The notes beneath the pieces were generated by a model. It was not told the DNA's origin. It ran no database searches and was given only the letters and a program-made list of their open reading frames with translations. Below, in pieces: positions 35,169 to 44,074 of a stretch of 64,000 bases of DNA. Made by a program: the position numbers and the translations under genes. Origin of the DNA: Nostoc sp. CHAB 5834 (GTDB lineage Bacteria > Cyanobacteriota > Cyanobacteriia > Cyanobacteriales > Nostocaceae); contig JAIVFU010000024.1 in the NCBI GenBank assembly GCA_020829485.1, forward strand, positions 23,410-87,409. The letters run 5' to 3'. Position 1 is the stretch's first letter; every line of letters starts with the position of its first letter.

Positions 35169-35789
35169 TTACACATTGTTCGCGCAGTGTATCGTAGAAA
35201 AGAGAGTTACATCAGGGAATTTACCCCCCCGACTGTAGCTTTCTTCATCGGTGGGTAACTGAGCAAACTCGGAGCCATAGAAACTCCGAGTTAATAATTG
35301 TTTAATGTTATATTCTTCAGCAAAATTAACAAGCATATCTACCAAGACTGTAAACAGTCCAAAAATTTTATCAACGAAGGCAGGAGGCAGAGGGCAGCTT
35401 TCCTCCTGCCTTCGTTGATAAATGGGATTAACTTGAAAAGTTTGCCGATATAGTTCATCAATTATTTGTCTACAAATAAATTTCACCGACTCGGTGAAAT
35501 TTAAAAATAACTTAAAACACAAGTATTCTAAATATTTTAAAAACCATATCCAATGATTTTCTTCTACAGGGATTGGTTTGTTAACAATATATTTAATTGG
35601 GTTAACTGTTGCTTCTTCTAAACAAACAAATTTGTTTAAATCTCCATATCCGATTACAAAAAGTGCAAAACAAGGAGCAAAATATAATCTTTGTAGAAAA
35701 GTAATGCTTTTATTTATTAAAAACTCAAAGAAGGGGAATTGAGTAAATTTGGCTGATTCTTTTTCAATTAATGGAAACACTTTTTTCAT
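35169..35789 (-). CDS. Possible heme-oxygenase-fold protein with remodelled C-terminus
   Basis: The product is 206 residues. The first 110 residues look like an iron/heme-oxygenase-superfamily helical protein seen in cyanobacteria (FPLIEKESAKFTQFPFFEFLINKSITFLQRLYFAPCFALFVIGYGDLN and the acidic/His segment VEENHWIWFLKYLE). Family membership is from memory of the pattern and is tentative. The gene contains a perfect 21-bp inverted repeat at 35367-35422. After that point the protein (QEESCPLPPAF...) no longer resembles the fold, so the C-terminal half may be altered or non-homologous. It is convergent with the hlyD-like gene. A role in the peptide cluster is not supported. Confidence 0.55.
   Translation of the reverse strand: MKKVFPLIEKESAKFTQFPFFEFLINKSITFLQRLYFAPCFALFVIGYGDLNKFVCLEEATVNPIKYIVNKPIPVEENHWIWFLKYLEYLCFKLFLNFTESVKFICRQIIDELYRQTFQVNPIYQRRQEESCPLPPAFVDKIFGLFTVLVDMLVNFAEEYNIKQLLTRSFYGSEFAQLPTDEESYSRGGKFPDVTLFSTIHCANNV
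35367..35422. repeat. Perfect 21-bp inverted repeat inside a coding region
   Basis: The arms 35367-35387 and 35402-35422 are exact reverse complements around a 14-base spacer. The frame stays open across it. It may be an inserted hairpin or a partial inverted duplication. Confidence 0.85.
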
Positions 35790-36388
35790 GTTGAACTTTC
35801 ACCTAGAATCATTAATTGTTTACTATTGAAGTTCGTCAAGCTAGTACCTGTTTACTTTACGTTGGGCGCACAACTTTTATACACAGCTAGCCAATTTTTT
35901 ACGAAAGTTCATAAAAAAATCCTGCCTGATAAGTGGACAGAGTAGTGTGTGTTGAGTTATCAGTTGCGGCTCATGGGTTTATGCAAAACCAGCCAATTCT
36001 TTACAAAGCTTTACAAACTGCGTTACAGTCAGGTTTTTCCGGGTGGTGAGAGTTTTGTTTTGGTTCTCGTAAGGCTACCGCAAAGGACGCATAGACACGC
36101 TCGGTAGCGTCTTGTAGACAAGTGGCTTCTGGCAGGGTAGGACACAAAGAAACAAAGAAGTTAAAAGGGTTTGGCGCAGCCTCACAAAGAAATGGTATGA
36201 CACCATAACGCACACAAAGAAGCGACAAAGAAAGTATTTAGAAAGTATTTAATAATTTCTTTGCGTTTGTGCAGTTGGTCTTAGTTTGCCCCATGCCCAA
36301 TGCCCAAACTCTTTTTTATACGTACCAGCATTTGGTAAGTTAGTACATAATCTGAAACAATAACAGTAAAAGCAGAGAGGGGATTAAG
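35790..36388. other. Intergenic, no gene seen
   Basis: About 600 bases sit between the divergent gene at 35789 and sat. They contain low-complexity cacaaagaaacaaagaag-type sequence and a dispersed GC-rich repeat near 36090-36125 (acgctcggtagcgtcttgta). No RNA gene is recognised. The sat promoter is expected in the last 100 bases. Confidence 0.45.
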
Positions 36389-37567
36389 TTGAGTCACAAT
36401 CCAGATGCCATAGCCCCGCACGGTGGACAGTTGGTTAACCGTATTGCCACACCAGAACAAAGAGCAGAGTTTCTCTCAAAAGCTGACTTTTTGCCGCAAG
36501 TCCAACTTGACGATCGCGCCGTTTCTGATCTAGAAATGATTGCGATCGGTGCTTTCAGTCCACTCACGGGTTTTATGAACCAGGAAGACTATGATCGCAC
36601 TGTTACAGAAATGCGACTAGCTAATGGTCTTGCGTGGTCAATCCCGATTACACTATCGGTAAGCGAAGAAGTAGCTTCCCCCTTGCAAGAAGGCGGCTTA
36701 ATCCGTCTGGATAACTCCAAAGGCGAGTTTATTGGAGTTTTGCAACTCACGCAAAAATATCACTACGACAAAACCCGCGAAGCTATTAATGTCTACCGCA
36801 CAGATGATGTCAAACATCCAGGCGTGCAGGTACTCTATAACCAAGGTAATGTACATCTGGCGGGTGATATTTGGTTGTTGCAACGCGAACCTCATCCCCA
36901 GTTTCCCACTTATCAAATTGACCCGGCTGCCTCACGACAACTATTTAGAGATAAAGGTTGGAAAACCATCGTTGGCTTTCAAACTCGCAACCCCATCCAC
37001 CGCGCCCATGAATATATTCAAAAGTGCGCTTTAGAAATCGTTGATGGTCTATTTTTGCACCCATTAGTCGGGGCAACAAAAGAAGATGATATTGCTGCTG
37101 ATGTGCGGATGCGTTGCTATGAAATTTTGCTGGAACACTACTATCCCTTAGACCGGGTAACTTTGGCAATTAATCCAGCCGCAATGCGCTATGCTGGGCC
37201 TCGTGAGGCAATATTCCATGCTTTAGTCCGCAAAAACTACGGCTGTACTCACTTTATTGTCGGACGAGATCATGCTGGCGTTGGTGATTATTACGGCACT
37301 TACGATGCTCAATACATCTTTGATGAATTTGCCCCAAGTGAATTGGGTATTGTGCCGATGAAATTTGAACACGCTTTCTACTGCACGCGCACTAAGCAGA
37401 TGGCAACATCTAAAACCAGTCCCAGCAAGCCAGAAGAACGTATTCACCTATCGGGGACAAAAGTCCGAGAAATGCTACGGCGCGGTGAGTTACCTCCACC
37501 AGAATTTTCCCGTCCAGAGGTGGCGACAGAGTTAGCGCGGGCAATGCGGATAGAAGTATCGGCATAA
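36389..37567 (+). CDS. sat: Sulfate adenylyltransferase (ATP sulfurylase)
   Basis: The product is 392 residues with a TTG start preceded by agagagggg, which reads like a good ribosome site. The N-terminal [19 protein letters not shown] is the usual cyanobacterial start, so TTG is accepted. Family motifs are present: [16 protein letters not shown] (QxRNPxHRxH, ATP binding), [34 protein letters not shown] and IVGRDHAG. The enzyme makes adenosine 5'-phosphosulfate from ATP and sulfate, the first step of sulfate assimilation. It is a single-gene unit. The 3' end runs into a heptamer repeat array. Confidence 0.95.
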   Translation: MSHNPDAIAPHGGQLVNRIATPEQRAEFLSKADFLPQVQLDDRAVSDLEMIAIGAFSPLTGFMNQEDYDRTVTEMRLANGLAWSIPITLSVSEEVASPLQEGGLIRLDNSKGEFIGVLQLTQKYHYDKTREAINVYRTDDVKHPGVQVLYNQGNVHLAGDIWLLQREPHPQFPTYQIDPAASRQLFRDKGWKTIVGFQTRNPIHRAHEYIQKCALEIVDGLFLHPLVGATKEDDIAADVRMRCYEILLEHYYPLDRVTLAINPAAMRYAGPREAIFHALVRKNYGCTHFIVGRDHAGVGDYYGTYDAQYIFDEFAPSELGIVPMKFEHAFYCTRTKQMATSKTSPSKPEERIHLSGTKVREMLRRGELPPPEFSRPEVATELARAMRIEVSA

Positions 37568-37598
37568 TTCGTAATTCGTAATTCGTAATTCGTAATTA
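37564..37598. repeat. Heptamer tandem repeat (taattcg)n
   Basis: About four to five units begin at the sat stop codon itself (ggcataattcgtaattcg), so the array overlaps the end of the gene. It is the same array type as at 18795-18830. Confidence 0.9.
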
Positions 37599-37655
37599 AG
37601 ACTCCACTGATGAATCCGCTTTCCTTGAGTCAGGAATGTGTTTTTATCTTTTTAC

Positions 37656-38014
37656 TATAGCGCTTCTCGTTTACGTGAGGTACATCGGTAGGGGCACGGC
37701 AGTGCCCATAGGTGTCAACTTAACGTGAAACCTTTGTCGAGACGTGATATTCAGTTCTCTAGCTTTCCATCACTCACCGCGTCACCCCACCCTAACCCTC
37801 CCCGATAGATTGGGGAGGGAACTGGATTTCTTTTTACCCCCTTAGAAAGGGGAGGGAACTGGATTTCTTTTTACCCCCAATGCATCGGGGGGATTAAGGG
37901 GGGTAAAACGCCTGTGGGACATGCATTTTTGCTTAAGTTGACACGCATGGGCACTGCCGTGCCCCTACACCCCGCGATATAACGTTGTACTGCATCTGAA
38001 TGGGAACCGCTATA
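37656..38014. mobile_element. Composite intergenic repeat: TATAGCG-ended element with a nested long-TIR element
   Basis: The outer ends are tatagcgcttctcg at 37656 and gggaaccgctata ending at 38014. Nested inside is a second element with arms of about 36 bp (gtaggggcacggcagtgccc ... gtgtcaacttaa at 37688 onward, mirrored at 37933-37970). Its core is the ccctaaccctccccgatagattgggg palindromic repeat, partly duplicated. The core is related to the 13800-14170 region, where it is interrupted by the 206-bp MITE. Confidence 0.65.
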
Positions 38015-38162
38015 ACTCAAGTTAGTGACTCTGTTACCAGAAATTATGAATTATGAATGAACAATTATTTGGTCAAGAAGCAAGCAGCATAAACTGTAAC
38101 TTTACAATACAGAGTTCAGCCCTGTAAGCTGCTAACTGATAGCTGAGGGCTGATAGCTAATT

Positions 38163-40325
38163 ATGGAACGGCGCACGTTTTTACACAGAATTGGCTCAAT
38201 ACTCGCGGTATTGGGGGTAACTGAAGCTGAGTGGTTGACTTTGGGAAATCGCTATTATCAGGCTTTGGCACAACCCAGTCCGCGCAAGTTGGCATTGCTA
38301 ATAGGTATTAATCAATACCCACAAATTCCAACCCTCAGTGGTTGTCTGACGGATGTGGAATTACAAAGAGAACTTTTGATTTATCGCTTTGGCTTCCAAC
38401 AGTCAGATATTTTAACATTAACTGAGGAACAAGCTAGCAGGGAATTCATTGAGGCAGCTTTTTTGGATCACCTGGGTAAGCAAGCTAAACCTGGCGATGT
38501 GGTGCTTTTCCACTTTAGCGGCTATGGTAGCCGTGTCAAATTGGAAACATCGCCAAATGCAATGCAAAATGCTCTGGTGCCAGCTAATGTTGATCAAGAT
38601 ATACAAGATGAAAAAATAGTCAACTATATATTAGAAGAAACTCTACTGCTATTATTGCGATCGCTCCCTACAAACCAAGTAACAGCAGTATTGGATACTA
38701 GCTATTATGCTCCTAGCACAGTCTTAGGATTAAAAATTCGCGCCCTTCAAGAGTCAGTAGCAAAGCTAGCAGTAGAGGAACTGGACTTTCTCAAACAACT
38801 TAAAACTCAGAAGTTATCCAGCACTCCGATTGTTTTAGCAGCTACCTCAGAACCAAACCAGTCAGCAAGGGAAGGACTCTTTTCTGGTTTTAGTGCCGGG
38901 TTATTTACCTACGCCTTGACACAGTATTTGTGGGAATTCACCCCAGCTACCACAATTCAAGTTGCCCTCTCGGATGTGGAAAATTCTTTATCCAAATTGG
39001 GTAGTAAACAGCAACCGGGGAATCTGGAAAACCTCTCTCCTAAGAGGAGAGAGGCTTTGAATTCTCCCCTTTCCCTTGTAGGGAAGGGGACTGGGGGGTT
39101 AGGTTTTGCGTTAGCTTTTCCAGACAGTATCATTGGCGCAGAAGGGGTGGTGAGTGCGATTGAAGAAGACGGTAAAACAGTCCATCTGTGGTTAGCAGGA
39201 TTACCTCCACAAGTGCTGCTATACTATGGAGTGAATTCTCGATTAACCTGTTCAACAACAGAGCAATTAGTATTGCGATCGCGTACTGGGTTAACAGCAA
39301 AAGCGCAAATTTCCAAAATTGAAGGTGCAAATCCCCTACAAGTCGGGCAATTTGTCCAAGAAGCAGTCCGGGTTTTACCGCGAAATATTCATTTAAAAAT
39401 AGCTTTGGATACTGGATTGGAAAGAATTGAGCGGGTAGATGCCACAAGTGCCTTCGCTGGCTTTTCCCATGTATCCACCGTAGTAGCAGGAGAAAAACCT
39501 GCTGATTATATATTTGCCAAGCTACAGGAAATTCCCAGTCGTTATGGTCTATTTTCTCTTGGTGGCGAACTAATTCCCAATACCTCCGGGGAAGTAGGAG
39601 AAGCAGTAAAATTAACAGTTCAAAGGTTAGCGCCAAAATTATCAACTCTGTTTGCAGCTAAGTTATGGCGACTTACAGAAAATCAAGGTTCTTCCCGCTT
39701 GCCTCTCAAGGCAACCTTAGAAATAATTAGTGGTATATCACCACAGGTGGTGATGCAGCGTGAAACAATACGAACTTTCAAACCTGAAACTTCGATTAAA
39801 AAATCACTCCCCACTGCGATTGTGCCTATCGGCAGTCGAATGCAATATCGAGTGGAAAACCAGAGCGATCGCCCAGTATATTTAATCTTATTGGGATTAA
39901 ACAATAATCATACAGCAATTGCCTTCTATTCTTGGGAAACCCCTCAAGAACCAAACACTACGGACACCAAGCCCCTCCTTAAACAAGTTGTCATCGCTCC
40001 AGGTAAAACCCTCACCCTACCCCAAACTAATAGTGCTTCCGAATGGCTGATTTCAGGGCCAGCTTGCTTTTGCGAACAACAACTAATTTTTAGTACTGCC
40101 CCCTTTAGCGAAACTCTCGCTGCTTTAAACACTGTTAAATATTCCACAGCCGAAGAACGGCCGATTGGTTCATTATTGAATCCCCTAGATGTTGCACAAG
40201 CCTTGCTACAAGACTTGCATAACGCCAGCACCCTCAAAGCGGAGATGAACGGCACAGCAGCCGACTCATATATCTTGGATGTAAATAATTGGGCAAGTAT
40301 TAGCTTTAGTTTTCAAGTGGTGTAA
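38163..40325 (+). CDS. Orthocaspase (caspase-like, peptidase C14) with substituted catalytic dyad
   Basis: The product is 720 residues. The N-terminus MERRTFLHRIGSILAVLGVTEAE may be a Tat-like signal. The caspase p20 core follows: KLALLIGINQYPQIPTLSGCLTDV, then VVLFHFSGYGSRV, where the catalytic His of HFSGHG is Tyr, and TAVLDTSYY, where the usual LDCCHSG Cys position reads Ser. This Y/S pair matches the inactive-type pseudo-orthocaspases known in cyanobacteria. The C-terminal 400 residues are a beta-rich domain (DUF4384-like, e.g. YRVENQSDRPVYLILLGLNN). Codons at about 39020-39105 translate an intergenic palindromic repeat in frame (NLSPKRREALNSPLSLVGKG). Confidence 0.88.
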   Translation: MERRTFLHRIGSILAVLGVTEAEWLTLGNRYYQALAQPSPRKLALLIGINQYPQIPTLSGCLTDVELQRELLIYRFGFQQSDILTLTEEQASREFIEAAFLDHLGKQAKPGDVVLFHFSGYGSRVKLETSPNAMQNALVPANVDQDIQDEKIVNYILEETLLLLLRSLPTNQVTAVLDTSYYAPSTVLGLKIRALQESVAKLAVEELDFLKQLKTQKLSSTPIVLAATSEPNQSAREGLFSGFSAGLFTYALTQYLWEFTPATTIQVALSDVENSLSKLGSKQQPGNLENLSPKRREALNSPLSLVGKGTGGLGFALAFPDSIIGAEGVVSAIEEDGKTVHLWLAGLPPQVLLYYGVNSRLTCSTTEQLVLRSRTGLTAKAQISKIEGANPLQVGQFVQEAVRVLPRNIHLKIALDTGLERIERVDATSAFAGFSHVSTVVAGEKPADYIFAKLQEIPSRYGLFSLGGELIPNTSGEVGEAVKLTVQRLAPKLSTLFAAKLWRLTENQGSSRLPLKATLEIISGISPQVVMQRETIRTFKPETSIKKSLPTAIVPIGSRMQYRVENQSDRPVYLILLGLNNNHTAIAFYSWETPQEPNTTDTKPLLKQVVIAPGKTLTLPQTNSASEWLISGPACFCEQQLIFSTAPFSETLAALNTVKYSTAEERPIGSLLNPLDVAQALLQDLHNASTLKAEMNGTAADSYILDVNNWASISFSFQVV
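39020..39108 (+). repeat. Dispersed intergenic repeat inserted in frame in the orthocaspase gene
   Basis: The stretch ggaaaacctctctcctaaga, continuing through gagaggctttgaattctccc and ggactggggggttagg, is the same kind of DNA as intergenic repeats at about 31085-31165 and 23040-23095. Here it is read without stops and adds about 28 residues between the caspase domain and the downstream beta-rich domain. Confidence 0.7.
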
Positions 40326-40425
40326 ACAACGATATGATCAGGCGATCGCTTCTTATGATAGAGCCTTAAAACTTGAGCCTGATTTAATTGGTCTTGGTGT
40401 CATAAAGCCCGTTGTCATGGATTAA
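40324..40425 (+). pseudogene. TPR-repeat remnant
   Basis: Directly after the orthocaspase stop, in another frame, the DNA reads KQRYDQAIASYDRALKLEPD and then LIGLGVIKPVVMD before a stop. This is one almost perfect tetratricopeptide unit (YDQAIASYDRALKLEPD). No start codon precedes it and no further TPR units follow. It is the residue of a lost TPR gene or of a former C-terminal TPR extension. Confidence 0.6.
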
Positions 40426-40671
40426 GAAATGATCATGATTCGAGATCATCTCTAGTAAAAAAACTTTTTACCAGTATAAGCTAGAGTCTTGTATGACTTT
40501 AGTTATATTCCTATTGATTATCAAGAGTGTTCAACTTGAGTATTTAGCTCATAAAGTATGAACTATAAACCATAAAATATCTAACTTGAATTCAGTCGCC
40601 AGCAGGAGGAGATTCAGCACAATATTTTTTACAATAGAAAAGAAATCTTATAAACAATCTGGAAATAGTGT

Positions 40672-41514
40672 ATGCCTCTTCACAAACTTGAACATTTTGA
40701 CCCAAACTATCGAGAAACTTTTGGCGGAGACGACGTTAAAGCCCTGGATCTTTACACTGAGGGAGGAGATAGAGTTGGCTCAGTGGTGGATGTTTTAGTT
40801 GATGACGATGGCCATTTCCGGTATTTAGTTATTGATACAAGCTCAGATTTTTTGGGTAAGAAAATATTGCTACCAATTGGTCTTTCCCGGATCAATTATG
40901 CTGCAAGACGCGTCTATGTTAATGGATTAAGCAGACATCAAGTAGAAAGTTTAGTCGAATACAGAGAAGACATGGTTGTTGATCATGATTACGAAGAAAA
41001 TGTCCGTAATGTATTTCGTTCTCCAAGCAGTGGTGTACCTGACGATCGCAACACATACAATTACCAGGCAGAACCAGCTTTATACGGGTTGAATGAGCAA
41101 GACCATCAAACTTTTAGACTGTATGAAGAACGATTAATTGCCAGTAAACAGCGCATAAAAACTGGAGAAGTAACAGTTGGTAAACACATTGAAACAGAAA
41201 CTGCAAGCGTTACAGTACCTATTCAAAAAGAACGAGTTCTCATTGAGCGAATTGTGCCAACAGAAGCAGGAAAGGTTGTAGATCCCAATGAACTTAAGTT
41301 CCAAGAAGGGGAAGTAGCACGCATAGAAGTATATGAAGAAACGCCTGAGATACGTAAAGAAGCCTTTGTGCGTGAAGAAGTCCGGGTCAAGAAAGTAGTA
41401 GAACGGGAAACTGTGGAAACACAAGACACCATTCGTCGAGAAGAGTTAGATGTTGATACTGAGGGTAATTTACAGGTTCAAGAGCATGGTACCACTACAC
41501 ATGAATCTATTTAA
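40672..41514 (+). CDS. PRC-barrel/DUF2382 stress-associated protein, copy 1
   Basis: The product is 280 residues. It has an N-terminal PRC-barrel domain (about 25-95, DRVGSVVDVLVDDDGHFRYLVIDTSSDFLGKKILLPIG), a short linker, then a DUF2382 (YsnF/AvaK-like) domain (about 145-265) with LYEERLIASKQRIKTGEVTVGKHIETE and repeated VxVPIxKERVxIE strands. It is highly charged and predicted soluble and cytoplasmic. DUF2382 proteins are linked to general stress, desiccation and akinetes, but no reaction is known. It heads a run of three paralogs. Confidence 0.88.
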   Translation: MPLHKLEHFDPNYRETFGGDDVKALDLYTEGGDRVGSVVDVLVDDDGHFRYLVIDTSSDFLGKKILLPIGLSRINYAARRVYVNGLSRHQVESLVEYREDMVVDHDYEENVRNVFRSPSSGVPDDRNTYNYQAEPALYGLNEQDHQTFRLYEERLIASKQRIKTGEVTVGKHIETETASVTVPIQKERVLIERIVPTEAGKVVDPNELKFQEGEVARIEVYEETPEIRKEAFVREEVRVKKVVERETVETQDTIRREELDVDTEGNLQVQEHGTTTHESI

Positions 41515-41562
41515 GTAGCTGGTGAATAAGTTTGTTTGATAAATTTATCTGAAATAATCATG

Positions 41563-41598
41563 CAGGCAAAGTTAATTTTTATCTCTGCCTGTGTTTTT
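41563..41598 (+). terminator. Candidate terminator after DUF2382 copy 1
   Basis: The stem caggca / tgcctg has a 17-base T-rich loop and is followed by tgttttt. It is weak but well placed, 50 bases after the stop. Confidence 0.4.
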
Positions 41599-41872
41599 GT
41601 ATTAAACAACAAGATTTCCGACTCCTTTAATAAGTTGGGAATCTTATTGTGCAATTTACCTTTCGATAAACCATGTAGAGATCCGAAATTGCACTTCATA
41701 CCGCAATGCTTTCGCGTCTCCACTTAATTCTTTGCTCTGTTATCAGAAAATATGTATAACTTTTGATTATTTAAGTCTTGAAATAATTCATTCGCCAGAA
41801 GGAGGAAAATAAATAATTAAATGGCTACTTTAGTTATTAGGAGATGGGAAGAAAATTTTTGAGGTAAATATA

Positions 41873-42769
41873 ATGGTACTTTACAAATTACAAGATTTTG
41901 AGCCTAATTATCGTGATACATTTGAAGGTAGCGACATTAATGGACTTGGCGTTTATACCCAAGGAACTGATGAAAAAATTGGTACTGTCAGCGATGTTTT
42001 AGTAGATGAAGAAGGTCATTTCCGCTATTTAGTCGTTGATTTAGGCTTCTGGATTTTTGGTAAAAAAGTGTTACTACCACTTGGTCGTGCCCGTATCGAC
42101 TATAATGTTGATCGCGTCTACACAATTGGCTTGACTAGAGAGCAAGCAGAAGATTTACCTGAATTCAGTGAGCGTCAAACGCTTGATTATGATTATGAAG
42201 AACGGGTGCGTGGAGTATATCGTCAACCCACAGGCTCCACCCTTCCTTTAGATGAATCAGCACCTATAGAAGCAACAATCCCTGTAGATACAAACTATCA
42301 AGCAGCGGCGACTACCCCAACTTACAATCGTGATAGCTACAATTACGAACAAGAGCCTTCTTTATATGGGTTAAATGAGCAAGATCATCAAACTCTAAGA
42401 TTATATGAAGAACGGCTAGTTGCTAGTAAGCGCCGCCAAAAAACTGGAGAAGTAACAATTGGTAAGCACGTTGAGACTGATACTGCAACGATTTCAGTGC
42501 CAATAGAAAGAGAACGAGTTGTGATTGAACGTGTAACTCCAGCAGATGCAGGTACTGCCGTTTCTGGGCGCGAAGCAGACTTCCGTGAAGGCGAAGTTGC
42601 TCGCGTAGAAATCCACGAAGAAACTCCTGAAATTCGCAAAGAAGCATTTTTGCGTGAAGAAGTCAGAGTTAGAAAAGTGGTGGATCAAGACACAGTTGAA
42701 ACTCAAGAAACCGTGCGTCGTGAAGAGTTAGATGTAAATTCTGGTAATCTTCCCATTGAAGAACGCTAA
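41873..42769 (+). CDS. PRC-barrel/DUF2382 stress-associated protein, copy 2
   Basis: The product is 298 residues and clearly a duplicate of the 40672 gene: same PRC-barrel (EKIGTVSDVLVDEEGHFRYLVVDLGFWIFGKKVLLPLG) and same DUF2382 tail (LYEERLVASKRRQKTGEVTIGKHVETD, EETPEIRKEAFLREEVRVRKVV). The linker is about 20 residues longer and Pro/Ala/Thr-rich. It is separated from copy 1 by 358 bases with a terminator-like hairpin, so the copies are probably transcribed separately. A 9-bp ggtgaggct / agctttacc pairing near 42830 may end its transcript. Confidence 0.88.
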   Translation: MVLYKLQDFEPNYRDTFEGSDINGLGVYTQGTDEKIGTVSDVLVDEEGHFRYLVVDLGFWIFGKKVLLPLGRARIDYNVDRVYTIGLTREQAEDLPEFSERQTLDYDYEERVRGVYRQPTGSTLPLDESAPIEATIPVDTNYQAAATTPTYNRDSYNYEQEPSLYGLNEQDHQTLRLYEERLVASKRRQKTGEVTIGKHVETDTATISVPIERERVVIERVTPADAGTAVSGREADFREGEVARVEIHEETPEIRKEAFLREEVRVRKVVDQDTVETQETVRREELDVNSGNLPIEER

Positions 42770-43018
42770 ATAACAAAGTCATTAGTTAGTTAGCAACTAA
42801 TGACTAATAATTAATTCAACACAGTACAGGTGAGGCTGTGAAATTAGCTTTACCTGTGCTTCCAATAACTAATACAAAGTTTAGATTTTGGATTGCGAAT
42901 ATTGCTCTGAATATGAGTTATATAAAGACATCTTCCGCAAACATTTTCTAAATAGTATTTAGATGAGTAATAGATTTAATTTAGCTAAGTAGAAAATAGT
43001 TCATAAATTTTGCAGCGT

Positions 43019-43927
43019 ATGAATAGCCAACCGATGACAAAAAACATTGGGCAGGCAAACCCTGGCTCTCAGACTAGCAACTCACTAGCAGATTTAAGAA
43101 AGAAGGTGAACAATTTTGCTGTGTTCGATCACCAAGGTGAGCTAGTAGGAGTAGTTCATGATTTAATTGTGGATAATAATCGCCGATTAAACCTAGTTAT
43201 ATCTAACCAGACCAATCAACAAACTCTAGAATATGGTGAGCAGTTAGCTGATAGACATCCTTCTTTATTTCGGTTGCAGAGCCAGAGAATAAAAAAAATA
43301 GACAAGCCAACTAAATCTGTTTTCATAGACTTAAATAAATCAGAAATCGAATATATGCCTGAATATTTAGAAACAGAAACACCAGGCGATCGCACACTAT
43401 CAGAAAACTCAACTGAACAACTAGTGAATTATCAAACTACAAATAGCCCAGTTGAGTCAGTAAATTTAGAAGAGGCTACCGAAGAACAGATTATTCGTTT
43501 ACTAGAAGAACGACTAGTTGTTGAAAGCACTAAGCGTAAAATTGGTGAGGTGATTGTTCGCAAAGAAATCGAAACCCGGATGATCCAAGTTCCTGTCCGG
43601 CGTGAAAAGTTGATTGTCGAACAAATTAGCCCAGAACACAAACAACTTGCAGAAATTGATTTAGGACAAGAGGAAATTTCTGGCATTGACTTAACCGAAG
43701 TAGAAAGACTTAAAGTTCAGCATTTTGGTAGTGGTTTAATGGTAAGTGGTGAATTTAGCTCACCTAAAACTGCTAGTTTATTGTTGAATGCGATCGCACT
43801 AGAGCAAAATCACGGTTGTAACCAAGTGCGAGTGACCATCGCTGTTGAAGATGAGTCACACCAGAAAAAATATCAGGAGTGGTTTGATCGGTGTTCTAAA
43901 GGTCAGCAACCAAATCCTGAAAAATGA
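43019..43927 (+). CDS. DUF2382 protein with divergent PRC-barrel, copy 3
   Basis: The product is about 302 residues from ATG 43019. A TTG at 43010 adds three residues, and neither has a clear ribosome site. The PRC-like part (NFAVFDHQGELVGVVHDLIVDNNRRLNLVIS) and the DUF2382 part (LLEERLVVESTKRKIGEVIVRKEIETRMIQVPVRREKLIVEQI) are recognisable but far from copies 1 and 2. The C-terminal 90 residues (QHFGSGLMVSGEFSSPKTAS ... NQVRVTIAVED) are an added domain absent from the other two. A strong terminator follows at 43947-43979. Confidence 0.82.
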   Translation: MNSQPMTKNIGQANPGSQTSNSLADLRKKVNNFAVFDHQGELVGVVHDLIVDNNRRLNLVISNQTNQQTLEYGEQLADRHPSLFRLQSQRIKKIDKPTKSVFIDLNKSEIEYMPEYLETETPGDRTLSENSTEQLVNYQTTNSPVESVNLEEATEEQIIRLLEERLVVESTKRKIGEVIVRKEIETRMIQVPVRREKLIVEQISPEHKQLAEIDLGQEEISGIDLTEVERLKVQHFGSGLMVSGEFSSPKTASLLLNAIALEQNHGCNQVRVTIAVEDESHQKKYQEWFDRCSKGQQPNPEK

Positions 43928-43946
43928 GTTAGTTTCTCGCTGATTG

Positions 43947-43979
43947 TTAGGGTGAGCATTGCACACCCTAATTTTTTTT
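43947..43979 (+). terminator. Rho-independent terminator after DUF2382 copy 3
   Basis: An 8-bp perfect stem ttagggtg / caccctaa with a 9-base loop is followed by eight T. It ends the DUF2382 run before the potassium-channel gene. Confidence 0.85.
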
Positions 43980-44074
43980 GCTGATTTAAAAAAAGAAAGT
44001 TGAAATTTTCGTTCCCTTGCGGGTAAGTGGAATGTCAAAATACTAAGCAGTTGCCGTTTTTTTGGCTACTTGCA

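Noticed and set aside
39130..39645. Leu-rich minus-strand frame of 171 codons
   Set aside because: It lies fully inside the well-supported orthocaspase gene on the other strand. Its Leu-rich composition comes from reversed codons.
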